A stretch of 24,776 nucleotides of DNA from Clostridiales bacterium UBA6386. Lineage in GTDB: Bacteria > Bacillota > Clostridia > Oscillospirales > Oscillospiraceae. The notes beneath the pieces are model-generated. The model was not told the origin of the DNA. It ran no database searches and saw only the letters and a program-made list of their open reading frames with translations. A program made the position numbers and the translations under genes. Shown piece after piece: positions 13,859 through 22,062 of the stretch. Every line of letters starts with the position of its first letter. The first letter of the stretch is position 1. The DNA is taken from positions 9,774 through 34,549 of the forward strand of contig DJQM01000029.1 of NCBI GenBank assembly GCA_002437585.1. Direction: 5' to 3'.

Positions 13859-15208
13859 TTATTTCTGACCGTAAAGAGCCTTCATTTCCCCATCGATTTC
13901 ATTTACAACGGTTGTGGGATCCTCCATGTTGATGGTGACGCGCTGCAGAGCCTGCGCGATGAGCAGCATGGCGTTGTCAAAGTTGGAGCTCTTAGCGTTC
14001 AGACCTTCCGCGGTACCGGCGGCCTCCAGGAACACCTGCATATCCGCGTTCAGGTTCTTGTAATAATCGATTTCGGAAGTGCTGGTTCTTGCGCAGATGG
14101 CGTTCAGATCTTTGGTGTAGATGGCCATTCCCTCGGGACCGGTAAGGAAATCGATCAGCAGTGCGCACTCTTCCGGATGCTCGGTCTGCTTGAAGCACAC
14201 CAGGGCGTGGTCGGTTGCGAAGGTAGGCACGTTGCCGGGAACCAGGCAGACGCCGATCTCATCGGCATAGGCGTCGCCCTTTGCGGAAGTCGCCAGGAAG
14301 GTGTTCTTCTGGGAAGCAATGTCAAAGTGGAAACCGATCTGGCCGTTGCCGAACAGGGTACGGTTCTCCTTGATTTCCAGGCCGGGAGCGATGGCACCGC
14401 ACTTGACCAGATCCTGAACCTGGGTCATGGCGTCGATGGTGCCCTGAGAGCCGAAGGTGATATTGCCGTTCGCGTCCGCATAGGCGGCGTGGTTGGCAAA
14501 CAGGTCGTTGTAGAAGTAATAGCCGGTGCCGGAGAGCAGCGCGGTGGAGAGGGAGCGGCCATAAACCACATTGCCGTCCTCATTCTTGCCCAGAGCGGCG
14601 ATGTCCTTGCACATCTGGATGAACTTATCCCAGCTGAGATCCTTCAGATCCGCTTCTGTGTAGCCGGCGGCGGTCAGCAGGGTTTTATTGTAGTACATGC
14701 AGAAGGGATTCCGGATCATGGTGCCCGCCATGACCTTTCCGTCATAGGTAAAGCTGTCGTTGGCACTGGCATAAAAGTCGTTCAGCACATCGGCGGGTAG
14801 GATATCGTTCATGGAATTCAGCACGTCCATTTCGACCAGTCCAGCCACCCAGCCCGCATTGACCTGGGAGACGTCGGGGGCGGTGCCGCCCGCGCCGCGG
14901 ACCAGCAGCTGTTCGGCCAGGTTGTTATAAGCGTACTCCGTAACATTGACGGTGATCCAGGGGTATTTTTCTTCAAAAGCCTTGACCATGTTATACAGGG
15001 TTGCAGAAGTGGTTTCCTCTGCTGCGTACCAAGAGGAGAACTCGATGGTAACAGGTTCCTTATCTTCTTCCTTGACATCGTCAGTAGCGGGAGTCTGGGC
15101 AGCCTGCGTAGGCTGTGCGGTCGGTTCCTCAGCTTTTTGCGTTTGTCCGCATCCGACCAGTCCCAGCACCAGTGCCAGAGTCAGAAGCAATGCGATCCAC
15201 TTTTTCAT
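13859..15208 (-). CDS. Extracellular sugar-binding lipoprotein of an ABC importer (family 1 SBP)
   Basis: A 449-residue lipoprotein that captures the sugar outside the membrane. The signal peptide MKKWIALLLTLALVLGLVGC has a lipobox LVGC with lipid-modified Cys20. A Thr/Gln/Ala/Pro-rich linker (about 21-52) follows, then the two-lobe family 1 fold with EFSSWYAAEE, FEEKYPWITVNVTEY and, further on, GNGQIGFHFDIASQKN. The C-terminus ends MKALYGQK. AGGAGG lies 7 nt before the ATG. First gene of the transporter transcript. The Trp/Tyr-rich start of the mature part is common in oligosaccharide binders, but the ligand is unknown. Confidence 0.94.
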   Translation of the reverse strand: MKKWIALLLTLALVLGLVGCGQTQKAEEPTAQPTQAAQTPATDDVKEEDKEPVTIEFSSWYAAEETTSATLYNMVKAFEEKYPWITVNVTEYAYNNLAEQLLVRGAGGTAPDVSQVNAGWVAGLVEMDVLNSMNDILPADVLNDFYASANDSFTYDGKVMAGTMIRNPFCMYYNKTLLTAAGYTEADLKDLSWDKFIQMCKDIAALGKNEDGNVVYGRSLSTALLSGTGYYFYNDLFANHAAYADANGNITFGSQGTIDAMTQVQDLVKCGAIAPGLEIKENRTLFGNGQIGFHFDIASQKNTFLATSAKGDAYADEIGVCLVPGNVPTFATDHALVCFKQTEHPEECALLIDFLTGPEGMAIYTKDLNAICARTSTSEIDYYKNLNADMQVFLEAAGTAEGLNAKSSNFDNAMLLIAQALQRVTINMEDPTTVVNEIDGEMKALYGQK

Positions 15209-15253
15209 AATGTTCCTCCTTGAAATTTGTTAATCTTGGCTATCTCTCAGCCG

Positions 15254-15290
15254 CTGTTAACAGTATACTATCTGCATATTGCACAGTAAA
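15254..15290 (-). promoter_or_regulatory. Promoter and candidate operator of the transporter genes
   Basis: Minus-strand TTTACT (15285-15290), a 17-nt spacer and TATACT (15262-15267). The 10-bp palindrome CTGTTAACAG (15254-15263) overlaps the -10 end and the predicted start point, a position suited to repression. The response regulator or the PocR/AraC protein is a candidate binder; no known consensus was matched. Confidence 0.55.
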
Positions 15291-15396
15291 TTGGCGGTTA
15301 TTTCATTCCTTGTGATTCCTTGCAGAAAATTTGAACAAATTTTGTCAGAGTGATTGAGGCAAATTACAAATTATAGTATTTTTTTGCTCTTTCTTG

Positions 15397-16926
15397 TCAT
15401 TTCATTCTTCGGTATTCCTTGGGTGTCTTACCCGTGTGCTTTTTGAACACCTTGTTGAAATAGACAGCATCCGAATAACCTACCTTTGCGGCAATTTCAT
15501 AAATTCTGTCATTGCTTTGCGTCAGCAATTCCTTTGCTTTCCACAGACGCAGATCTGTCAGGTATTCCTGAATGCCCACGCCCTTCTCCTGCGTAAAAAT
15601 ACGGCTGAGGTAGGTCGGTGAAACCTTGATATGTCCGGCAATCACATCCAGAGAAAGGTCCTCGGTGTAATGCTCCTGAATATAGGCGGCTGCACGGCCG
15701 GCCAGTGATGCGGATGGTGCCCGTGTCTGTTCCATTTGCTCCATATGGGTACAGAGCTGGTCGATCCATCGACATATCTCTCTCGGGAAATAGCTGTTCC
15801 ACAGGTCGGCTTTCAGTCTTGGGTACACATTCTGGAAGTGGCACTCCAGGACCGGATCCCTACCCATGGCAGAATTAATGGCCATCAAAATGTAAGAGCA
15901 GCGGTTACGCGTAATATCCACCGGTAAGTCGGAAACTCCGGAAAATGATTCATTCAGCTTTCGCAGGCCCTCGGTTGCCTGAGCATAGCGAAAATGAAGA
16001 ATATGTGCCACCAGCTTTTCGACCTGTTCCGTTGCCTGATCTACAAAACTGTCACAGGTCATTTTTTCACCGGCGGGATGTAATTTCCGGAATACAGCGG
16101 AAACATCAGAAAGACTATCGGCAATACCAAGTTGGATCGTCACTTTCGATAGATTCATTACGGACTTTAGGGCAAAAAGAACACTTTCCTGCATATGCTC
16201 GCCAAATTTTCTTGCGTCCGTGCCGTCACAGCAGCCCACACAGTAGAACAGGTTCGCCCGCATATCGATCAAAAGCCACACACCCGCGCTGCGCAGTGTT
16301 TCGCTGATCGTTTGATGAATTGCAGAGCTGACAGTTTCACTGGGGGTTTTCTGTATTCCGCCATCCAGTTCGTCAATGTGAATGGACATACATACAAGCT
16401 GCTCATGGTAGAGCTTGATCCCATAGAATTTCAAATAATCCCTGATGGTTTCCTTGTCCTGAAATTCACCGCGAATCCAACTTCGAAGAAAGCGATCCCG
16501 TCCCTTTGCTCGCTCCTGAGATACAGACCGCACCTCACTCTTTCGCATTTGATCCAGCTTCTGAGCGGTGTTCTTCAGAAGATCTCCCAGCTTTTCCCGC
16601 GTAATATCCAGCTTCAGCAGGTAATCGTCTGCACCCATGCGGATGCCGTCTTTTACATAATTCAAATCACCATAAGCACTTAGAATAACACAGATCGTAT
16701 CAGGAGAGCGTCGCTTGACCTCACGGATCAGGGTGATACCATCACACACAGGCATTTTTGTATCGGTCAGCACAAAATCCGGCAGGATCTCATCGAAGGC
16801 ATCCAATGCAGCCTGCCCATTTTCAAACAGACCGACCAACTCAAAACCATAGTCCTGCCAGTTCACAATCGACTGGTAGGCTACCCGAACCAAGAGTTCA
16901 TCCTCCACGATAATTGCTCTGTACAT
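15397..16926 (-). CDS. YesN-type response regulator with AraC DNA-binding domain
   Basis: A 509-residue cytoplasmic regulator, partner of the kinase directly upstream. The receiver domain (1-120) has VEDE at 7-10, phospho-acceptor Asp55 in LTDTKMP, and DDYLLKLDI with the conserved Lys. The middle (about 130-400) is the variable region seen in YesN-type proteins. The C-terminal AraC domain (about 405-509) has two helix-turn-helix units: LSLDVIAGHIKVSPTYLSRIFTQEKG and IYEIAAKVGYSDAVYFNKVFKKHTGKTPKEYRR. AAGGA lies 7 nt before the ATG and only 2 nt separate it from the kinase stop, so the two are co-translated. Such pairs usually switch on an adjacent sugar transporter. Confidence 0.95.
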   Translation of the reverse strand: MYRAIIVEDELLVRVAYQSIVNWQDYGFELVGLFENGQAALDAFDEILPDFVLTDTKMPVCDGITLIREVKRRSPDTICVILSAYGDLNYVKDGIRMGADDYLLKLDITREKLGDLLKNTAQKLDQMRKSEVRSVSQERAKGRDRFLRSWIRGEFQDKETIRDYLKFYGIKLYHEQLVCMSIHIDELDGGIQKTPSETVSSAIHQTISETLRSAGVWLLIDMRANLFYCVGCCDGTDARKFGEHMQESVLFALKSVMNLSKVTIQLGIADSLSDVSAVFRKLHPAGEKMTCDSFVDQATEQVEKLVAHILHFRYAQATEGLRKLNESFSGVSDLPVDITRNRCSYILMAINSAMGRDPVLECHFQNVYPRLKADLWNSYFPREICRWIDQLCTHMEQMEQTRAPSASLAGRAAAYIQEHYTEDLSLDVIAGHIKVSPTYLSRIFTQEKGVGIQEYLTDLRLWKAKELLTQSNDRIYEIAAKVGYSDAVYFNKVFKKHTGKTPKEYRRMK

Positions 16927-16928
16927 GA

Positions 16929-18737
16929 TTATTCCTTCACCTTCATTCCATAGCGAATTTCTACAACTGTTTTCATGCTTTCTTCATCGCTGGTAATGGT
17001 CAAGCCTGCACTTTCCCCATAGAGAAGCTGCAACCTCTGATGGATGCTGCTCAATCCCAATCCCTTATGAGCCTGACTCAGCCCGGAATTGACCTCATCC
17101 AAACGCTCAGCTGTAATGGGCAGGCCATCATTTTCAACGGTAATGACGATGCTTTCCCCGTTGCGGCTGGCAGTGATCTTTATGGTGGAAAAGCCATGCT
17201 TTGGTAAAACTCCGTGCATGATTGCATTTTCCACAACCGGCTGAATAATGAATTTGGGGCAGTCCAGCTCCAGCAGATCAGGGTCAATGTCATAGGTGAC
17301 ATTGAATTTATGAACATTGGTTGCTTTCAGTATGTGGATGTAATCCTCAACGTTTTGTATCTCATCTTTCAACGTAAAGTCCGCTTTTCCCCGGGCAGTG
17401 CTGTTTTTCAGCATTCGCCACAATGCGTCAACTATATCCTGAATATTTTCTGCACTCTGTATAATGGCCATCATGCGAATGGCAAACAGGGCGTTATAAA
17501 CAAAATGAGGATTGATTTGAGCCAATACCGCTTTGTGCTCTGCCTCTTGTATGGTGCGTTCCTTTTCCAGATTTGCCGCCATCAAATGCTCAATGCGGGT
17601 CAGCATATAGTTGAAATGACATGCCAGATAGTCAAATTCGTCACTGCCGCTGTATTCTGCCCGCACATCCAGCCCCTTTGTATTCACGCTCTGCATCGTG
17701 TCAGCCAATGCCCGGACGGGACGAATGACCTTTCTTGTCAGGAATATCCAGAGGGAAAGGGCAATCAAAACCAGAACCACGATCATGGAAATGCCAAGAT
17801 ACAGCATGGCATTATCTATGGAATAGGTATCTTCATAGGGCAGCAATGTAACAAGGCGATAGCCATAACCGGGGACAATATGTTCAAATGCAAGATTTTC
17901 TCCATCGTCGTAATAGCGGTACTGCGTATTATCCCATTGGGCGTGTTCCAGAAGGCTTTCGCTCTTTTGCAGGATCTTCGCATCAGCCTCCGTATTCAGC
18001 AGTCTGCCGGTATCATCAAACAGGTAAACATACATTCCATCCAAACCGTGATTGGGCTGCATAATAGAAAGGCAAGCAGGGCGGATGCTCAGGTAAACCA
18101 CGCCACGAATATTCTGGTAGCTTTGCACACGGAGGGCACGCATGGCAGAAATGTCCGTTCCGATCACCGCTTCGTATGGGGAATAATCCTGCGAATCTTC
18201 CGATACATCGGTACTCCACACGATCCGGCCTTCGTTATCGATGGCAGACTGATACCAACCCAGCTCCTGATTTCTTTGCAGGAACTCACTGGTGTCCAAT
18301 GCCATATAACGGAAAGAATGGGGATGCCCATCTGCGTTATAGATAATAATGCAGTTAATATCCCGGAAACAGTCCAAACGCTCATAGGTGTTCAGTGCAG
18401 CATAAAGATCATTCCATTGCAGGGTTTGGTCATAGGCTGTGCCGATGGTGCGATTCAGTGCATCCTGAATCTGCTTGTCCACGAAAATGTAATCCATCAG
18501 CTCCTGAATCTCATTTAAGTCCTGCTGCACGATATAAGCGGCGTGGTTGATCTGGCTCAGCGTGGATTCGATACGGTTTTTGCGAACGATCGCATTCGAT
18601 GTCTGATAAAGAGATGCTCCTATTACGCAGGTGCAAATCAGGATCATGCTCATGGTGAATACCAAAATCTGCCGCCGTAAGCTCCCCGCACCTTTGGATA
18701 TGTGTTTTATGTTTTCCTGCTGTTGGCTGTTTTTCAT
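16929..18737 (-). CDS. YesM-type sensor histidine kinase
   Basis: A 602-residue membrane kinase. First membrane helix at about 23-44 (ILVFTMSMILICTCVIGASLY), an extracytoplasmic sensor region of about 265 residues of dCache type, second helix at about 312-334 (YLGISMIVVLVLIALSLWIFL), HAMP domain to about 388, then the His_kinase domain with QINPHFVYNALFAIRM (phospho-acceptor His at 411) and the ATP-binding domain (QPVVENAIMHGV; ENDG; KGLGLSSIHQRL). Start placed at the ATG 18735-18737 with AGAGG upstream; an in-frame GTG 4 codons earlier is the alternative. It may sense the sugar itself or the loaded binding protein. TATAAT on the minus strand at 18765-18770 suggests its own promoter, although the regulator gene lies only 78 nt upstream. 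Confidence 0.94.
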   Translation of the reverse strand: MKNSQQQENIKHISKGAGSLRRQILVFTMSMILICTCVIGASLYQTSNAIVRKNRIESTLSQINHAAYIVQQDLNEIQELMDYIFVDKQIQDALNRTIGTAYDQTLQWNDLYAALNTYERLDCFRDINCIIIYNADGHPHSFRYMALDTSEFLQRNQELGWYQSAIDNEGRIVWSTDVSEDSQDYSPYEAVIGTDISAMRALRVQSYQNIRGVVYLSIRPACLSIMQPNHGLDGMYVYLFDDTGRLLNTEADAKILQKSESLLEHAQWDNTQYRYYDDGENLAFEHIVPGYGYRLVTLLPYEDTYSIDNAMLYLGISMIVVLVLIALSLWIFLTRKVIRPVRALADTMQSVNTKGLDVRAEYSGSDEFDYLACHFNYMLTRIEHLMAANLEKERTIQEAEHKAVLAQINPHFVYNALFAIRMMAIIQSAENIQDIVDALWRMLKNSTARGKADFTLKDEIQNVEDYIHILKATNVHKFNVTYDIDPDLLELDCPKFIIQPVVENAIMHGVLPKHGFSTIKITASRNGESIVITVENDGLPITAERLDEVNSGLSQAHKGLGLSSIHQRLQLLYGESAGLTITSDEESMKTVVEIRYGMKVKE

Positions 18738-18787
18738 TTGCGATTCCACCTCTTTCCCATTGTAATTATAATTCGGTCAGGAAGCAG

Positions 18788-18799
18788 CTTCCATGGAAG
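18788..18799. promoter_or_regulatory. 12-bp palindrome upstream of the kinase gene
   Basis: CTTCCATGGAAG is a perfect 12-bp palindrome in the 78-nt gap between the PocR/AraC gene and the kinase gene, just upstream of the possible -10. A candidate regulator site; no partner can be named. Confidence 0.35.
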
Positions 18800-18815
18800 A
18801 ATGTTGCACTTCTTG

Positions 18816-19688
18816 TCATTTTTTGCTTTTTTGCCGATAATCTGTGGGAGAACAGCCCATCTGCTGGGAGAACACATTGCAAAAGTAGTTTGGATTGCCA
18901 TATCCCAGCATATCGCTGATCGAGTTGATGGGCAGGTCTGTATTGCTCAGCATACGCATAGCGTCGGCCATACGCAGATCCCGGATGTATTCCCGGATGC
19001 TGATACCCAGCTCTTTCTTAAACATATGGCTCAATGTAGAGATGCTGCAATGGCAGGCATCGGAAACATCTTCCACGCTGATCGGCTGTGCATAATTTTT
19101 TCGCAAAAACACCACGGCATGACCCAGAATGCTACTGCGTGTCATGCTCTCGACTTCATTTGCATTCAGTTCCACGAGGAGCAGGTTCAACAGTTCAAAC
19201 ATACGGCACAAAGGCATGATCTTAGCCGTCAGGGATTCTGTATCAGGGGACAACCCCCGTACACTCTTTCGGTAGGTGGCGATCAGTTCCTGCCTGTTCA
19301 AGTGATACTTTTGTGCAACATAATTGATTCGCTGTGCCACTGTATCCTCATGCATTCGGTAGCCGCTGACGCTGATAAAGGCTAATGTGTTTCCGTCCTT
19401 TCCCCGGATCGGATACACATATTCTCCCATTCCCGCATAGCACACTCCGGAAAATGGACCGTTACAGCAGGCAGACAGCACTTTCCCCTGCCGTTCTATG
19501 CAATGGTTCCATGCTTCCTGACTGGATTTTACCAAAAGACAGTATGGATTGGAATTGATGTTATACGGTGTCAGCACACCCATATAGTCTTGGAGGGGGA
19601 TGGAAAAATTATGAAATGCAACATAATAGCCCTCATCGATCAATAAATCAAAATAGCTTGTAATGTCTCGCAAAAGCCCTTTTATCAT
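18816..19688 (-). CDS. AraC-family regulator with PocR-type sensory domain
   Basis: A 290-residue cytoplasmic transcription regulator. The N-terminal half (about 1-130) looks like a PocR domain, a small-molecule sensor related to PAS; the typical pattern is GVCYAGMGEYVYPI preceded by ACCNGPFSG, with several Cys. The C-terminal AraC domain (about 190-290) has ISVEDVSDACHCSISTLSHMFKKELG and INSISDMLGYGNPNYFCNVFSQQMGCSPTDYRQ. PocR was first described as the propanediol/cobalamin regulator, and related domains sense small hydrocarbon-like ligands; the ligand here is unknown. Start at the ATG 19686-19688 with AGAGG 7 nt upstream. Divergent from the oxidoreductase gene, so it probably controls that gene and the kinase/transporter genes behind it. 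Confidence 0.9.
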   Translation of the reverse strand: MIKGLLRDITSYFDLLIDEGYYVAFHNFSIPLQDYMGVLTPYNINSNPYCLLVKSSQEAWNHCIERQGKVLSACCNGPFSGVCYAGMGEYVYPIRGKDGNTLAFISVSGYRMHEDTVAQRINYVAQKYHLNRQELIATYRKSVRGLSPDTESLTAKIMPLCRMFELLNLLLVELNANEVESMTRSSILGHAVVFLRKNYAQPISVEDVSDACHCSISTLSHMFKKELGISIREYIRDLRMADAMRMLSNTDLPINSISDMLGYGNPNYFCNVFSQQMGCSPTDYRQKSKK

Positions 19689-19774
19689 AAGCACACCTCT
19701 TGCACGAAATCGTAGATTATAGGCAGACCACTGGATTCCTTTTCCTTTGTATTTACTATATCATAAAGAAAAGG

Positions 19775-19786
19775 CAATGTACATTG
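19775..19786. promoter_or_regulatory. 12-bp palindrome in the AraC/oxidoreductase divergent region
   Basis: CAATGTACATTG is a perfect 12-bp palindrome 28 bp before the oxidoreductase ATG and about 87 bp before the regulator ATG. It is followed by two TTGTCAA direct copies (19785-19791 and 19794-19800), whose complement resembles TTGACA. Likely an operator and promoter cluster for the divergent pair. Confidence 0.5.
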
Positions 19787-19813
19787 TCAAAACTTGTCAA
19801 GGAGGGCAATTCC

Positions 19814-21121
19814 ATGATGTATACGGAACCCAGCCGGGAAATTCCGGTGATCGCACAGGTAGATGTGCTTGTTTTAGGTGCTGGCCCCGCAGGTATGGGT
19901 GCTGCGGTTTGGGCGGCAAGAACCGGTGCCAGCACAATGCTGGTAGAACAGGCCGGTGATGTGGGCGGTATTTCCACCGTGGGCTTGATGAGCCATTGGA
20001 CTGGCCGCACAGAGGGTGGATTTTACGATGAAGTTCTGGAGCGTTCCTCCGACTATAAGGGCGATACGGAAGATTATGGCTTCAACGGTTCTCCCAGACA
20101 GATCATCAATCCTGAGAAGCTGAAAACCGTATACTTGCAGCTCCTGAAGGAAGCCGGAGTAAAACTTCGTCTGTACACCTTCGCTTCGGATGTCATTATG
20201 GAAGGCAACACCGTCAAGGGTGTTATTCTGGAAAGCAAGTCTGGCCGGGAGGCTGTTCTGGCCAAGGTGGTCATCGACTGTACCGGCGATGGTGACATTG
20301 CCGCCAAGTCCGGGGCTGCTTACCATATGGGGCGTGAAACAGACGGTGCCATGCAGCCTGCTACCATCATGTTCAAGGTCGGCGGCGTAGATTACAGCAA
20401 GGCGATTTTCCCCGGCGGCTTTGAGCACAAGATCGAAGTACCTGCTGGCGAAATTCAGGCTCTTGGCAAGCAAAATCTGCCCTTCCCCGCAGGCCATGTG
20501 CTGCTTTACCGTACCACACTGCCGGGCGTTGTTACCTGCAATATGACCAACTGCACCGGAATCGACGGCACGAATACGGATGACCTCGTAAAGGCCACCG
20601 TTACCTGCCGTGAGCAGATGGAGCCGATCGTAGCCTTCCTGCGGAAATATGCTCCCGGTTATGAAAACTGCTACATTCTCTCCTCTGCCAGCCTGATCGG
20701 TGTTCGGGAAACCCGCCACTTCAAAGGTGTGCAGACGATCACCGAAGAAGATATTCAGAATGCCCGGGTCTTTGATAACTGGGTTGTCACAAAGGCACAT
20801 TTCAATTTCGATGTCCATAACATGACCGGAAATGGTCTGGATGAAACCGGCTCTCAGGAAACCTTCCATCAAACCAAGGGATACACGATCCCCTATGGCT
20901 GTCTGGTTCCCGAAACGATTGACGGTCTGCTGCTGGCTGGCCGCAATATCTCCGGCACACATATGGCTCATGCCAATTTCCGTGTTATGCCCATCTGCAT
21001 CAACATGGGACAGGCCGCCGGTATCGCCGCTGCCCTGTCTGTCCAGAAGAACATTCTGCCCAGAGATGTTGATGTTCAGGATATTCAGCACATCCTCCGG
21101 GAAAACGGCGTGAATCCGTAA
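19814..21121 (+). CDS. FAD-dependent oxidoreductase (FAD_oxidored family)
   Basis: A 435-residue soluble flavoprotein. The FAD-binding Rossmann motif is DVLVLGAGPAGMGAAVWAAR (about 17-36), followed by LVEQAGDVGGISTVG. The second dinucleotide-contact motif is VVIDCTGDGDIAAKSGA, and the C-terminal part has the family signature LLLAGRNISGTHMAHANFRVMPICINMGQAAGIAAA. No signal peptide. These proteins often sit in sugar-acid or polyol catabolic loci of Clostridia and Bacteroidetes, but the substrate is generally undefined. AGGAGGG lies 7 nt before the chosen ATG at 19814 (a second ATG follows directly). Monocistronic, divergent from the PocR/AraC gene, with a strong terminator behind. Confidence 0.92.
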   Translation: MMYTEPSREIPVIAQVDVLVLGAGPAGMGAAVWAARTGASTMLVEQAGDVGGISTVGLMSHWTGRTEGGFYDEVLERSSDYKGDTEDYGFNGSPRQIINPEKLKTVYLQLLKEAGVKLRLYTFASDVIMEGNTVKGVILESKSGREAVLAKVVIDCTGDGDIAAKSGAAYHMGRETDGAMQPATIMFKVGGVDYSKAIFPGGFEHKIEVPAGEIQALGKQNLPFPAGHVLLYRTTLPGVVTCNMTNCTGIDGTNTDDLVKATVTCREQMEPIVAFLRKYAPGYENCYILSSASLIGVRETRHFKGVQTITEEDIQNARVFDNWVVTKAHFNFDVHNMTGNGLDETGSQETFHQTKGYTIPYGCLVPETIDGLLLAGRNISGTHMAHANFRVMPICINMGQAAGIAAALSVQKNILPRDVDVQDIQHILRENGVNP

Positions 21122-21140
21122 CTCAGTATAATGTGAAAGG

Positions 21141-21175
21141 CTATCTCCTGCCTGCATGGTAGGAGATAGTTTTTT
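21141..21175 (+). terminator. Terminator of the oxidoreductase gene
   Basis: CTATCTCCT (21141-21149) pairs with AGGAGATAG (21161-21169); the stem extends inwards by a G:T and two C:G pairs, leaving a 5-nt loop. Followed by six T (21170-21175). Confidence 0.9.
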
Positions 21176-21176
21176 G

Positions 21177-21638
21177 CTATTTTGAAATATTGTAAATGGA
21201 TTTCCCCTGCCGTAGGGCATACGCCATCGTCTGCCATGCACCGCCCTGTTGTTTCTCCACACAGAAAATCACCAGATCGGATCTGTCTACCATTGCCCGG
21301 TTTCTGGCTTGGAAAGCCGCTTTGTAATGGCTGCCTTCTCCGGCAACCTCAATTTCATCATAGTAGGCGTGATAGGCGTCTCGGTTCTTGCGGTAGTCTG
21401 CGGTTTCATATGGCATGACCCACACAAGGCTGCTGTTATCGCTGCGTACCGTCCGCTTACACCGCAAAACGGCGGATGCCACAAGCTGGTCAAATTCTCC
21501 GTCTCGTCCCACCAGAAATTCCACATACTCCCGGCTTGCCAAGGGGGAGCGGATGATTTCTTCCAGAGTCTTTTCTGTGGCAAGGGGATCAGATACCATC
21601 CGATGCCCGAAGAAACTGACGGTATAAACGCTTTCCAT
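21177..21638 (-). CDS. SLOG-fold family protein (YpsA/DUF1273-like)
   Basis: A 153-residue cytoplasmic protein of the SLOG superfamily. The start (MESVYTVSFFGHRMV) has the FFGHR motif, and the later part has LVGRDGEFD and DLVIFCVEKQQGGAWQTMAYALRQGK, all expected for these Rossmann-like nucleotide-binding proteins. SLOG proteins are thought to bind or cleave nucleotide-derived ligands and are frequent in mobile elements and conflict systems; the role here is unknown. Start chosen at 21636-21638 since homologues begin at this strand; an in-frame ATG at 21680 is part of the palindrome and would add residues read from it. The ribosome binding site is weak (GGTGTG). Confidence 0.75.
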   Translation of the reverse strand: MESVYTVSFFGHRMVSDPLATEKTLEEIIRSPLASREYVEFLVGRDGEFDQLVASAVLRCKRTVRSDNSSLVWVMPYETADYRKNRDAYHAYYDEIEVAGEGSHYKAAFQARNRAMVDRSDLVIFCVEKQQGGAWQTMAYALRQGKSIYNISK

Positions 21639-21656
21639 TTTCACACCAGCTTTCGA

Positions 21657-21681
21657 AATGTGTCCCAACTTGGGACACATT
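21657..21681. repeat. Palindrome family, copy 2 (with matched arm changes)
   Basis: AATGTGTCCCAA (21657-21668), centre C, and exact complement TTGGGACACATT (21670-21681). Compared with the other copies, the left arm has T for C and the right arm A for G, so pairing is kept. It lies in the leader of the SLOG gene, 19 bp before its ATG. Confidence 0.9.
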
Positions 21682-21800
21682 CTTTTGCGTTCTATTGCTC
21701 CATTATAAACGATTATATATTTAAAGTAAATAAAATTTTAATTTCCGTCAATTATAATTTTCGGGAATACTTGGTAGCATATGGTCAGGGAGGTGGATCG

Positions 21801-22031
21801 ATGCGTACCGAGTATTCTCAGAAATATATCACCCTTGGCTTGAAGATCGCTTACTACCGCAAAAAGGCAGGTTATACACAGGAAGCCTTTGCCGAGAAGA
21901 TCGGCAAGAGTTTGAATTTCCTCGGCCAGATAGAAGGCCCAGGAACAGTTCGGGGTATTTCGCTGGAAACCCTGTTCAAAATCGCAGATGTGCTTGGGAT
22001 CCCACCCTCCAAGCTTCTGGAAGATGATTGA
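21801..22031 (+). CDS. Small XRE-family helix-turn-helix regulator
   Basis: A 76-residue protein made of a single Cro/CI-type domain: LGLKIAYYRKKAGYTQEAFAEKIGKSLNFLGQIE, then ISLETLFKIADVLGIPPSKLLED. Small proteins of this kind usually act as dimeric repressors of their own element. GGGAGG lies 7 nt upstream of the ATG. It sits between palindrome copies 2 and 3, divergent from the SLOG gene and convergent with the NlpC/P60 gene. The 120 bp upstream are AT-rich and probably hold its promoter. One idea, untested, is that it binds the palindromes. Confidence 0.88.
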   Translation: MRTEYSQKYITLGLKIAYYRKKAGYTQEAFAEKIGKSLNFLGQIEGPGTVRGISLETLFKIADVLGIPPSKLLEDD

Positions 22032-22033
22032 AT

Positions 22034-22058
22034 AATGCGTCCCAAGCTGGGACGCATT
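22034..22058. repeat. Palindrome family, copy 3, between two convergent stops
   Basis: AATGCGTCCCAA (22034-22045), centre G, and CTGGGACGCATT (22047-22058): 11 of 12 arm positions pair. It starts 2 bp after the XRE stop and ends 4 bp before the NlpC/P60 stop codon, filling the whole convergent gap, so it can act as a two-way stem-loop, although no good T-tract follows. Confidence 0.88.
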
Positions 22059-22062
22059 TCCT

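Noticed and set aside
13805..14800. 331-codon plus frame
   Set aside because: Antisense to the sugar-binding lipoprotein gene.
17214..18518. 434-codon plus frame
   Set aside because: Antisense to the sensor kinase gene, with no recognisable domain.
19874..21262. 462-codon minus frame
   Set aside because: Antisense to the FAD oxidoreductase, and it crosses that gene's terminator and the start of the next gene.
21639..21680. Extended start of the SLOG gene at the ATG within the palindrome
   Set aside because: The added residues are only the translated palindrome (the same CPKLGH/RPKLGR-type peptide appears ahead of the NlpC/P60 gene), and homologues start at MESVYTVSFFGHR.
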